From NCBI RefSeq assembly GCF_001045675.1, contig NZ_LEKT01000001.1, positions 1 to 64,000 of the forward strand: 64,000 bases of DNA, read 5' to 3'. Origin of the DNA: Megasphaera cerevisiae DSM 20462. GTDB taxonomy: Bacteria; Bacillota; Negativicutes; Veillonellales; Megasphaeraceae. This document shows positions 52,233 to 60,504 of this stretch, piece by piece. Both the position numbers and the translations under genes were made by a program. Within the stretch, counting starts at the first letter, position 1. Each line of letters opens with the position of its first letter. The notes under the pieces are model-generated. The model was given only the letters and a program-made list of their open reading frames with translations, was not told the DNA's origin and ran no database searches.

Positions 52233-53014
52233 TTCATTTTGTCGGAGCTGGTCCCGGCGCTGTTGACTTGATCACCGTGCGGGGAAAGGATTTGCTGGAA
52301 CAGGCCGATGTCGTTATATATGCCGGTTCTTTGGTTAATCCGCAGCTTTTAGCATATGTCCGGGAAGAGTGTCTCATTCTGGACAGTGCCGGGATGACGC
52401 TGGAGGCCGTTATTGCTGCTATGGAACGAGCCGAGGCGGAAAATAAAATGACCGTCCGTCTGCATACGGGCGATCCATCCGTGTACGGAGCCCTTCGCGA
52501 GCAAATGGATATTTTATCGGCCAAAGGATTGCTTTTTGATATCGTTCCCGGTGTCAGTTCCTTTTGCGCCGCGGCCGCGGCCGTACAGGCTGAATATACA
52601 CTGCCGGATGTAAGCCAGTCAGTCATTATTACGCGCATGGAGGGCCGGACGCCTGTGCCCTCCCGACAGAAGATCGCCGATTATGCCGCCCATGGCGCAA
52701 CCATGGTTATTTTTCTCAGTACGGGTATGTTATACAAATTGCAGACTGAATTAACCGCAGGCGGCTACGGAGAAGAAACTCCGTCAGCTATCGTTTATAA
52801 GGCGTCCTGGCCGGAGGAAAAGGTGCTGCACTGCCGCATCGGTACGCTGGCACAGACGGCCAGAGAGGCTGGTATCGACAGAACGGCCCTGATATTAGTC
52901 GGTGATTTTCTCGGTTCTTCATACAGCCGAAGTCAATTGTATCATCCATGTTTCAGTCACGGGTGCCGGAAGGCCGATCCGTCACAGCTGGCGTATTCTG
53001 AATATAAAAAGTAA
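52229..53014 (+). CDS. cbiF: Cobalt-precorrin-4 C11-methyltransferase, CbiF
   Basis: A 261-residue methyltransferase. MIHFVGAGPGAVDLITVRGK at the start, VIYAGSLVNPQLLAY near 31, VRLHTGDPSVYGALREQMD near 75 and ITRMEGRTPVP near 134 are the standard CbiF/CobM blocks. It methylates C11. It overlaps cbiL by four bases; cbiG begins ten bases after its stop. Confidence 0.95.
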   Translation: MIHFVGAGPGAVDLITVRGKDLLEQADVVIYAGSLVNPQLLAYVREECLILDSAGMTLEAVIAAMERAEAENKMTVRLHTGDPSVYGALREQMDILSAKGLLFDIVPGVSSFCAAAAAVQAEYTLPDVSQSVIITRMEGRTPVPSRQKIADYAAHGATMVIFLSTGMLYKLQTELTAGGYGEETPSAIVYKASWPEEKVLHCRIGTLAQTAREAGIDRTALILVGDFLGSSYSRSQLYHPCFSHGCRKADPSQLAYSEYKK

Positions 53015-53024
53015 GGTGACGACT

Positions 53025-54080
53025 ATGGAAGCGCTTATATTTTCCTTCACACGGCACGGCTCTGTACTGAGCTTGTCTATCCTGGCTTTTCTGAAAAAGA
53101 AAGGCTGGAAGGCAGCTTCTTTGACAGTACGGCAGTTTGCGGAACAGGATCGGGAACTTGGTGAAATCACACCGAACCTGCAGGAAGCAGTGCAGGAAGC
53201 ATTTCTAAAGGCAGAACTTATTGTTTTTGTCGGTGCTGTGGGAATTGCCGTACGATCTGTGGCTCCTTTTATAAAAAGCAAACAGACGGATCCTGCCGTA
53301 ATTGTTGTTGATGAGTCTGGCGCCTTTGTCATTCCGATTTTGTCAGGCCATATAGGCGGCGCCAATGCATGGTCTCATAAGATTGCCGCTCATTTGCATG
53401 GACAGGCTGTCATTACGACCGCAACGGATGTAAATCATTTGTTTGCTGTCGACGAATGGGCCGTTCAACACCATCTGATTATGCCTGCGGCGCGGATCGT
53501 CAAGGCGTTTTCGGCAGCACTTTTAGAGCAGGGAAAGGCCGGTATATATAGTGATTTTCCTATTCAGGGCGAACTACCTCCCGGTCTGGAAAATGTCTCT
53601 TCAGGCCGGCTCGGAGTAGCGGTTACACTGCAGAAAGAATGTCGACCTTTTGATCAGACGGTCCTGCTGCATCCCCGTATTCTCCATCTGGGAATTGGCT
53701 GCCGCCGCGGTACGGAGGAAGCGGCGATTGCAGGCTTGGTGTATCGGGAACTGCGCCGTTTGGGAATCAGTATGAATACAGTAGCAGCGGCAGGCACGAT
53801 CGATATAAAACGATCTGAGCCGGGATTGACACGTTTTTTTCGTACATATACGTTACCCGTACATTATTACAGTGCCGTTGAGCTGCAGCAATTGCCGGGA
53901 AATTTTACGCGGTCGGAATTTGTTTTACAAACTGTTGCTGTAGATAATGTCTGCGAACGAGCTGCCGTTTTATCCAGCGGCGGCGGTTCTCTGCTGCTGG
54001 ATAAAACCGTGGCGGACGGAGTCACCTTGGCTATTGCATGTGAAAATTTTACGGTATCCTTTGATACAGTAAGGAGATAA
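53025..54080 (+). CDS. cbiG: Cobalt-precorrin-5A hydrolase, CbiG
   Basis: About 351 residues from the ATG at 53025 (AAGGTG upstream); the frame is open back into cbiF, but without signals. N-terminal part FTRHGSVLSLSILAFLKK, middle FVGAVGIAVRSVAPFI and VVDESGAFVIPILSGHIGG near 98, and the C-terminal domain LGIGCRRGTEEAAI near 222. It opens the C20 lactone, releasing acetaldehyde. This enzyme marks the anaerobic (cobalt-early) pathway. Confidence 0.94.
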   Translation: MEALIFSFTRHGSVLSLSILAFLKKKGWKAASLTVRQFAEQDRELGEITPNLQEAVQEAFLKAELIVFVGAVGIAVRSVAPFIKSKQTDPAVIVVDESGAFVIPILSGHIGGANAWSHKIAAHLHGQAVITTATDVNHLFAVDEWAVQHHLIMPAARIVKAFSAALLEQGKAGIYSDFPIQGELPPGLENVSSGRLGVAVTLQKECRPFDQTVLLHPRILHLGIGCRRGTEEAAIAGLVYRELRRLGISMNTVAAAGTIDIKRSEPGLTRFFRTYTLPVHYYSAVELQQLPGNFTRSEFVLQTVAVDNVCERAAVLSSGGGSLLLDKTVADGVTLAIACENFTVSFDTVRR

Positions 54081-54083
54081 CAA

Positions 54084-54818
54084 ATGAAACACGTCATTTA
54101 TGTCGTTGGGATCGGTCCGGGAAGTATAGAGCACATGACATTTCAAGCCAAAAACATTCTTGAGGCCTGTGACTGCATTATCGGGTATAATACATATATT
54201 GAGCTGATCCGGCCTTATTTCCCGGAAAAGGAATATATTATGACCGGTATGACAAAGGAGGTCGATCGCTGCCGGCTGGCAATTGAAAAAGCACGTACGG
54301 GTCGATCGGCGGCCATGATTTCCAGCGGGGATGCCGGCGTATATGGTATGGCCGGCATCATGTATGAAGTAGCGGCTGACTATCCTGACGTGGAAATCAA
54401 GGTCGTTGCAGGAATAACGGCGGCCTGCTCCGGCGCAGCTCTGCTGGGAGCGCCTCTCGTTTCTGATTTTTGCTTGATTTCCTTAAGTGATTTGCTGACG
54501 CCATGGGAGACTATCGCCAAAAGGCTCGAGGCAGCAGCCGCCGCTGATTTTGTCGTTTGTTTGTATAATCCTGCCAGCAAGCGCCGGGCCGGTCACTTGC
54601 AACGGGCTTGCCAGATCATGCTCCGCCATCAGGAACCGAATATTCCGGTCGGAGTGGTGCACTGTGTGGGCCGTGAGGGAGAAAAGACAGAAATAACTAC
54701 GCTTGGTAAGCTATCATCCATGACGGTCGATATGTTTTCCACTATTATTATCGGCAACAGCCAGACTAAAATTATAGCAGGATACATGGTGACGCCGCGA
54801 GGATACCAATTGTCATGA
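54084..54818 (+). CDS. cbiH: Cobalt-precorrin-3B C17-methyltransferase, CbiH
   Basis: A 244-residue methyltransferase. VIYVVGIGPGSIEHMTFQAK at the start, CIIGYNTYIELIRPY near 31, and ISSGDAGVYGMAGIMYE near 76 identify it. It methylates C17 and contracts the ring. It begins three bases after cbiG and overlaps cbiJ by four. Confidence 0.95.
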   Translation: MKHVIYVVGIGPGSIEHMTFQAKNILEACDCIIGYNTYIELIRPYFPEKEYIMTGMTKEVDRCRLAIEKARTGRSAAMISSGDAGVYGMAGIMYEVAADYPDVEIKVVAGITAACSGAALLGAPLVSDFCLISLSDLLTPWETIAKRLEAAAAADFVVCLYNPASKRRAGHLQRACQIMLRHQEPNIPVGVVHCVGREGEKTEITTLGKLSSMTVDMFSTIIIGNSQTKIIAGYMVTPRGYQLS

Positions 54819-55597
54819 AACAGACGACAGTATGGATTATTGCCGGTACGACAGAAGGCCGGGAACTGGCTTGCTATGTAAGCCGTTTTGATGTACAGGT
54901 TTACGTATCTGTGGCTACGGAGTATGGTGCCGCTCTCATCCCCAATTGTCCCAACGTGACGGTTTTGCAGCAGCGCATGACAGCAGCGGAAATGATCCGC
55001 TTTCTCCGCAAATGTGAGCCTGTACTGGTTGTCGACGCTACGCATCCGTATGCGGCGGCAGTAACGGAAAATGTCAAAACAGCCTGCAAGGAGTCCGGTG
55101 TGTCCTATCTGCGTGTTGTCCGCCCTGAAAGCCACTGCGGCGGCTGTATTTCCGTCTGGTCCATGGAGGAGGCCGTCGAGCTGCTGAGCCATACAGACGG
55201 CACCGTGTTTCTGACTACAGGGAGTAAGGATCTTCCCATATTTACCCGGCTTGACGGCTATGCGGATCGAATTGTGCTGCGGATACTTCCTTCCCGTACC
55301 TCCCTGGACCGGGCTCTTGCGCTGGGATATAGGCCCGCTCACATCGTATGTATGCAGGGCCCGTTCGGTGAGGCTTTGAATGAAGCTATGTTCCGCCATT
55401 TTCATACGGCATATGTGGTGACCAAGGACTCCGGACGCCCCGGAGGCTTTGAGGATAAGGCGTCTGGCGCCGCCAGAGCCGGTGCCGAACTGATTGTCGT
55501 CCGGCGGCGTCATGAAGAAGGAACCGGATATTACGATGTTCTTGAGGTTATACGAAAAAGACTGGAAAACCGAATGCTGAAAGGAAAACATCTATGA
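54815..55597 (+). CDS. cbiJ: Cobalt-precorrin-6A reductase, CbiJ
   Basis: A 260-residue protein. VWIIAGTTEGRELACYVS (about 6-23), VVDATHPYAAAVTENVKTAC near 72 and FLTTGSKDLPIF near 130 are the family blocks, with the C-terminal VTKDSGRPGGFEDKA near 203. It reduces the macrocycle with NAD(P)H. Overlaps of four bases on both sides. Confidence 0.94.
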   Translation: MKQTTVWIIAGTTEGRELACYVSRFDVQVYVSVATEYGAALIPNCPNVTVLQQRMTAAEMIRFLRKCEPVLVVDATHPYAAAVTENVKTACKESGVSYLRVVRPESHCGGCISVWSMEEAVELLSHTDGTVFLTTGSKDLPIFTRLDGYADRIVLRILPSRTSLDRALALGYRPAHIVCMQGPFGEALNEAMFRHFHTAYVVTKDSGRPGGFEDKASGAARAGAELIVVRRRHEEGTGYYDVLEVIRKRLENRMLKGKHL

Positions 55598-56814
55598 TCA
55601 TATATATCATTGGTATGGGACCCGGCAGTCCTGACCTATGGACTGCCGCAGCCCGCAAGGCTCTGAAAGTCAGTACGGTTCTTATCGGAGATAAGCGGAT
55701 GCTGTCCAACGTCTGTACTACAGGGAAAAAGGTATGGTATTCAGTAAAACCATCGGAAATTCACCGAATTATTGATGAGGTCAGGGAAAGGGAGCCGGCC
55801 GCTGCTATTCTGGTATCAGGAGATGCAGGCTTTTTCAGTCTGGCTAATCATCTCGGCCCTTTTCCTGGCTGTACGGTCAAACGCTGCTGTGGCATCAGCA
55901 GTCTGGTATATTTTGCTGCGCAGCTTCAAATGCCATGGCAGGACGCTTTTGTCATCAGCCGGCATGGTAGAAATGAGTCTGTTATCCACGCTGTGTTTAT
56001 GCATCAGAAGGTATTTTGCCTGACTGGCGGGGATAATCCGGCAGAGCGTCTTTGTCGGGAGCTATCTGGGGCCGGATTGGGCGGCGTCCGAGTCTATGTA
56101 GGAGAAAATTTATCTTATCCTGCGGAAAATATTACGTCAGGAACCGCGTCGGAGCTTGCGTCATATCATTTTGAAAGTCTTGCCGTCGTCATGATTCTCA
56201 ATGCTGCAATCAGACCACCAGACCGCCCGGTCTGTGGTTTAGATGACGCCCTTTTCCAGCGGGGCGCCGTGCCGATGACCAAGCAGGAGATACGTGCCGT
56301 CGCTATTGCCAAATTACAGCCCCGTGCTGATGCCGTCATTTATGATATTGGCGCCGGAACCGGGTCATGCTCTGTGGAGCTGGCACTGCAAGCACCCTGG
56401 GGACGTGTCTATTCCTTTGAAGTTCAGGAAGATGCGCTGGTGCTGCTGGCAAAGAACAAAGAGCGTTTCGGTACGGAAAATATGATTATTATAGCCGGTA
56501 AGGCCCCGAATACGATGTCCGGCACGGAAAAACCTGATTTTGCTTTTATCGGCGGTACCAAGGGAAATGCTGCGGCAATTATGGATATGATCTATCGTAA
56601 AAACTACGCCTGCCGCATTGTATTGACAGCTATAGCCATAGAAACCCTGGCGGCGGTCACTGCCTACTATGCAGATAAAAAAGAGTATACGCTGGATATT
56701 ACGCAGGTATCTGTCGCGGCCAGCCGGATGAGCGGGCCGTATCATATGATGACAGGCCGCAATCCTGTATTTATTATCAGGGCGGATTATATTTCCGTTA
56801 AAAAGGAGATATAA
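55594..56814 (+). CDS. cbiET: Fused cobalt-precorrin-7 C5-methyltransferase and C15-methyltransferase/decarboxylase, CbiET
   Basis: A 406-residue fusion. Residues 1-200 are the CbiE methyltransferase (IIGMGPGSPDLWTAAARKAL, LVSGDAGFFSLANHL near 71, ISRHGRNE near 127). From about 215 a class I methyltransferase, CbiT, follows: PMTKQEIRAVAIAKLQ and YDIGAGTGSCSVELALQAPW near 250, then FIGGTKGNAA. The pair adds the last two methyls and removes the C12 acetate carboxyl. The fusion equals CobL in layout. Confidence 0.94.
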   Translation: MIIYIIGMGPGSPDLWTAAARKALKVSTVLIGDKRMLSNVCTTGKKVWYSVKPSEIHRIIDEVREREPAAAILVSGDAGFFSLANHLGPFPGCTVKRCCGISSLVYFAAQLQMPWQDAFVISRHGRNESVIHAVFMHQKVFCLTGGDNPAERLCRELSGAGLGGVRVYVGENLSYPAENITSGTASELASYHFESLAVVMILNAAIRPPDRPVCGLDDALFQRGAVPMTKQEIRAVAIAKLQPRADAVIYDIGAGTGSCSVELALQAPWGRVYSFEVQEDALVLLAKNKERFGTENMIIIAGKAPNTMSGTEKPDFAFIGGTKGNAAAIMDMIYRKNYACRIVLTAIAIETLAAVTAYYADKKEYTLDITQVSVAASRMSGPYHMMTGRNPVFIIRADYISVKKEI

Positions 56815-58217
56815 TGGCACAGCTTGCTATTCCCCGTCTCATCATAGGGGCACCTAAAAGCGGCAGTGGTAAGACAACCGTGGTCTGTGCTCTTTTACAG
56901 CTGCTGCGGCAGCGCGGTATGAAAACGACGGCTTTTAAAAATGGCCCCGATTATATTGATCCCATGTTTCATGCGCAGGTACTCGGTGTACCCTCTTATA
57001 ATCTGGATCTGTTTTTATTCGGCGGTGAAGCCGGCGGCATCCGGACGGCCCGGCAGCTCATCGCCCGGCATACAGGCAATACAGCGTTGGCTGTTATTGA
57101 AGGCGCTATGGGCTATTATGATGGTATTGCCGCAACGAGTGAGGCCAGTACATATGCCCTGGCGGGGGCCGTATCCGCCCCGGCAGTTTTGGTAGTAGAC
57201 GGCAAGGGGGCGGCATTATCTCTGGCAGCGCAGATAAAGGGTCTGGCAGAGTTTCGGACAGACAGCCATATTACTGGCTTTATCGTCAATAACGTCAGCC
57301 GTAGTGTATATGATTATTTTAAAGATATATGGAAACGGGAAACAGGACTGATTCCTTTAGGTTATATACCCGTTATGGAGGATTGCCGTCTTTCCAGCCG
57401 TCATCTCGGACTCATTACGGCAGACGAAATCAAAAATCTGCGTCAGATCATGAATAAACTGGCAGCACAAGCCGAGCAGTCCATTGATGTAGAAGGTATC
57501 CTCCGCTTGGCCCGCAGTGCCCCGGAGCTGTCATACGATCCGGTGGTCATCCCCTCCGGCACACCGGTCCGGATTGCCGTTGCAAAGGATAAGGCTTTTT
57601 GTTTTTACTATGAGGATGCGTTAGATTTACTGACGCAGATGGGGGCTGAAATAATTCCCTTCAGCCCTCTGACAGATGCCCGACTCCCACTTTGTGACGG
57701 TATATATCTGGGCGGCGGCTATCCCGAATTATATGCTCAGGAGCTGCAGCAGAACACCTCCATGCGGGAGAATATACGGAAGGCCATCCAACAAGGCATG
57801 CCTTGTTTAGGAGAATGCGGGGGATTTATGTATTTGCTGGAGCAGTTCCGTCAGGATCAGCAGACGCGCAATTGGGCGGGTGCCATTAAAGGAACTTGCG
57901 CTATGACGAGCGGACTTATCCGTTTTGGCTATGTTACGCTGGTTGCCCGGCAGAATACACTTCTCTGCCGGGCTGGTGAAAGCATACGGGCTCATGAATT
58001 TCACTATTCTGACAGTACCCATAATGGCAGTGCCTTTACAGCCCACAAGGCGTTGGGGAAACGTTCCTGGCCTTGTATATACGCACAGGGAAATCTGTTG
58101 GCCGGATACCCTCATATTCATTTATGGGGCAACCCGAAGTGGGCGTGGAATTTTCTGGAAGCATGCCGTCAGTATAAAACGGGTGTGCGCCAGTGTAAAA
58201 GTAGGAGGACACCTTGA
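56814..58217 (+). CDS. cbiA: Cobyrinate a,c-diamide synthase, CbiA
   Basis: A 467-residue ATP-dependent amidotransferase. P-loop IIGAPKSGSGKTTVVCALL near 10-28, FKNGPDYIDPMFHAQ near 42, and a triad-type glutaminase domain with LGGGYPELYAQ near 301 and the catalytic Cys in CLGECGGFMYLLEQ near 334. It amidates the a and c side chains using glutamine. Starts on the last base of cbiET and overlaps cbiC by one base. Confidence 0.95.
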   Translation: MAQLAIPRLIIGAPKSGSGKTTVVCALLQLLRQRGMKTTAFKNGPDYIDPMFHAQVLGVPSYNLDLFLFGGEAGGIRTARQLIARHTGNTALAVIEGAMGYYDGIAATSEASTYALAGAVSAPAVLVVDGKGAALSLAAQIKGLAEFRTDSHITGFIVNNVSRSVYDYFKDIWKRETGLIPLGYIPVMEDCRLSSRHLGLITADEIKNLRQIMNKLAAQAEQSIDVEGILRLARSAPELSYDPVVIPSGTPVRIAVAKDKAFCFYYEDALDLLTQMGAEIIPFSPLTDARLPLCDGIYLGGGYPELYAQELQQNTSMRENIRKAIQQGMPCLGECGGFMYLLEQFRQDQQTRNWAGAIKGTCAMTSGLIRFGYVTLVARQNTLLCRAGESIRAHEFHYSDSTHNGSAFTAHKALGKRSWPCIYAQGNLLAGYPHIHLWGNPKWAWNFLEACRQYKTGVRQCKSRRTP

Positions 58218-58846
58218 TGAATATAGAACATGTATTGCCGTCGGACATTGAAAAACGCAGCATGGAAATTATTGAAGAAGAACTGGGCGAAATTGAACTG
58301 TCTTCGGAAAAACGCAGTATTATCAAACGAGTGATTCACACAAGCGCCGATTTCGACTATGCCAGGACACTGCGTTTCAGCAGCAGTGCTGTTGAAAGGG
58401 CACTGCAGGCATTGCGTCAAGGCTGTACGATCATTACGGACACTAACATGGCTTATACGGGAATCAGCCAAGTTGCCCTGAAAAAACTGAACTGCCAAAA
58501 GATGTGTTTTATGGCTGACCCAGATATTGCGGCACAAGCAAAAACTGCTGGAACCACTCGTGCGTCAGCCTGCATGGATAGGGCCTGCAAGGTAAAGGGA
58601 CCAGTCATTATAGCTGTAGGTAATGCCCCAACGGCCTTGCTGCGTCTCGATGAACTCGTCCGGGCGGAAAAGATACAGCCGGTTTTAGTCATTGGCGTCC
58701 CCGTGGGATTTGTCAATGTCGTTCAGGCGAAAGAAGTAATAATAAAAACGGGAGTGCCCTATATTATCGCCGTCGGACGAAAAGGCGGCAGTAATATTGC
58801 GGCTGCTATCTGTAATGCTTTACTATATACACTGACGAGAAAATAG
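58217..58846 (+). CDS. cbiC: Cobalt-precorrin-8 methylmutase, CbiC
   Basis: About 209 residues. VIHTSADFDYARTLRFSS (near 41) carries the catalytic His; ITDTNMAYTGIS near 77, GNAPTALLRLDELV near 137 and GVPVGFVNVVQAKE near 158 complete the family pattern. It moves the C11 methyl to C12, giving cobyrinate. Last gene of the block, behind AGGAGGA and ahead of a terminator. cbiK/X, cbiB, cbiP and the lower-ligand genes are not in the window. Confidence 0.95.
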   Translation: MNIEHVLPSDIEKRSMEIIEEELGEIELSSEKRSIIKRVIHTSADFDYARTLRFSSSAVERALQALRQGCTIITDTNMAYTGISQVALKKLNCQKMCFMADPDIAAQAKTAGTTRASACMDRACKVKGPVIIAVGNAPTALLRLDELVRAEKIQPVLVIGVPVGFVNVVQAKEVIIKTGVPYIIAVGRKGGSNIAAAICNALLYTLTRK

Positions 58847-58872
58847 CCGGGACTATATCCGGCTATTTTTTT
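58843..58872 (+). terminator. Terminator of the cobalamin operon
   Basis: ATAGCCGG pairs exactly with CCGGCTAT, followed by T6; it includes the cbiC stop codon. Confidence 0.92.
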
Positions 58873-58873
58873 A

Positions 58874-58902
58874 TTGCTATTACCATATCTATTTGATATA
58901 CT
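58874..58902 (+). promoter_or_regulatory. Promoter of the MarR-RND operon
   Basis: TTGCTA (58874-58879), 17 bases, TATACT (58897-58902), directly followed by the operator palindrome. Confidence 0.65.
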
Positions 58903-58912
58903 ACAAACAAGT

Positions 58913-58929
58913 AGTTGATAGAATCAACT
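58913..58929. promoter_or_regulatory. MarR-type operator palindrome
   Basis: AGTTGAT-AGA-ATCAACT, perfect 7-base arms with a 3-base centre, starting ten bases after the -10 box so that it covers the expected transcript start. Suits autorepression by the MarR protein at 58961. Confidence 0.7.
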
Positions 58930-58960
58930 TGTTTAAGTGAATAATAAGGAGTGAATTTAC

Positions 58961-59416
58961 ATGGATTATTCACGAATAGGATTTAACTTTGGTATGCTGA
59001 ATCGGCGTTCTCAGGCATATATTTCCCATGCCTGTCAGCCGTGGAATATCAGGTATTCAGAATACGTTATTCTGATGGAACTATATATCCGAGACGGCTG
59101 CAGTCAGGATGAGCTGGCAAGGGCCATGACGACGGACAAGGGTCTGGTAGCACGCAATATAAAGACCTTGGAAAAAAAAGGCTTGATCCGAAGAGAGCAG
59201 GACGAAAAAGATCGGCGGTTTAAATATATTTATTTAACAGACAGCGCGTTCTCTTTGCATGAAGCATTACTGGATGTTTTAAAAAAATGGATTCTCTGCA
59301 TTACTGAAGGAATGGACCGGATATTGATAGAACAAACCATACAGGGTCTGCAAATTGCTGCTGCTAATGCATCCAAAATAAACATAGAAAATACAAAACC
59401 TGACGAGGAGGCATAG
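58961..59416 (+). CDS. MarR-family transcriptional regulator
   Basis: A 151-residue winged-helix regulator. The DNA-binding part is clear at about 45-95: GCSQDELARAMTTDKGLVAR, then KTLEKKGLIRREQDEKDRRF with the family's DxRxxxYxLT-type wing (here FKYIYLTD). It starts the operon with the adaptor and RND pump, so it probably represses them until a toxic ligand binds. The palindrome at 58913-58929 is its likely site. The adaptor ATG follows two bases after the stop. Confidence 0.93.
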   Translation: MDYSRIGFNFGMLNRRSQAYISHACQPWNIRYSEYVILMELYIRDGCSQDELARAMTTDKGLVARNIKTLEKKGLIRREQDEKDRRFKYIYLTDSAFSLHEALLDVLKKWILCITEGMDRILIEQTIQGLQIAAANASKINIENTKPDEEA

Positions 59417-59418
59417 TA

Positions 59419-60504
59419 ATGAATAAAAAAAAGTATCTTTACGCAGCCGTGATACTGGCTCTGACTTTCGGTCTTGCCGGCTGTGGACAGCAGCCGCAAA
59501 AGAAGGAGGAAGCGCAGCTTGTAAAGACCATTCAGGTGGGCGCTAAGGAAGATAGCACGGAGGGAACCTATTCTGGAACGGTCAAAGGACGTTATGAAAG
59601 TAATTTGTCCTTTCAGGCCGGCGGCAGGATACTGTCTCGTAATATCCAACTGGGCAGCGTTGTAAAAGCAGGAGATGTCCTCATGACGGTCGATCCTAAG
59701 GACGTGACCCAATCTGTCAATCAGGCGCATGCTGCCGTGAATCAGGCACAGGCGCAGCTATCGCTGGCGGAATCAAATTTGTCTCGTTACCGCAAGTTAT
59801 TTGATCAGGATGCAGTCAGTGCCGCCGCGATTGATCAATATCAGACGGCATATGATCAGGCCGCAGCCCAGTATAATCAATCTATGGCTGCTCTGCAGGC
59901 CCAGCAAAATCAGTTGTCGTATACTCAACTTACTGCCGACGCCGACGGCGTCATTTCTTCTGTAACCGGCGAGGTTGGACAAGTTGTAGCAGCAGGTCAG
60001 ACAGTATTGACTCTTGTTCATTCCGGAGATTTAGAGGTTCAGATCAACGTGCCGGAAAACAGGGTGCAGGATTTTTCTGTCGGTAAGGCTGTTCGCATTT
60101 CTTTTTGGGCACTTCAAAACCAGCAGGTTGACGGTGTTGTTCGAGAAATAGCTCCTATGGCGGATCAGGCTTCGCGCACCTATATCGTGCGTGTAACTAT
60201 TCCAGATTCTCCGCAGGGAATGCAGCTGGGCATGACTGCCAGTGTGACCAATGAATCAGAAAGTGTTTCAGGACAAGAGTCTTTTGTGCTTCCTTTATCG
60301 GCCATATATCAAACAGGAAATACGCCGCAGGTCTGGATCGTCGGTAAGGATCACACACTAAGTTTAAAAAAAGTGTCCGTAGAAGACTTTGGCAATAATC
60401 AAGTTAAAGTGACGGGGCTGGCAAAAGGTGACATTGTCGTTACAGCGGGCGTACACATGCTTACAGAAGGGCTGACTGTGCGAACGGAGAGTGATACAGA
60501 ATGA
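59419..60504 (+). CDS. RND periplasmic adaptor lipoprotein
   Basis: A 361-residue MFP-family protein. Lipobox LAGC sets the lipid-bearing Cys at residue 22. Lipoyl half FQAGGRILSRNIQLGSVVKA near 65, a Gln/Ala-rich coiled-coil hairpin (about 100-165), and the second half LTADADGVISSVTGEVGQVV near 172. C-terminal barrel and MPD parts are present. It overlaps the pump gene by four bases. No TolC gene is in this operon, so the channel at 30482 or another must be used. Confidence 0.93.
   Translation: MNKKKYLYAAVILALTFGLAGCGQQPQKKEEAQLVKTIQVGAKEDSTEGTYSGTVKGRYESNLSFQAGGRILSRNIQLGSVVKAGDVLMTVDPKDVTQSVNQAHAAVNQAQAQLSLAESNLSRYRKLFDQDAVSAAAIDQYQTAYDQAAAQYNQSMAALQAQQNQLSYTQLTADADGVISSVTGEVGQVVAAGQTVLTLVHSGDLEVQINVPENRVQDFSVGKAVRISFWALQNQQVDGVVREIAPMADQASRTYIVRVTIPDSPQGMQLGMTASVTNESESVSGQESFVLPLSAIYQTGNTPQVWIVGKDHTLSLKKVSVEDFGNNQVKVTGLAKGDIVVTAGVHMLTEGLTVRTESDTE

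Noticed and set aside
54629-55591. 320-codon minus-strand open frame opposite cbiH/cbiJ
   Set aside because: Shadow of two certain cobalamin genes; no family resemblance.
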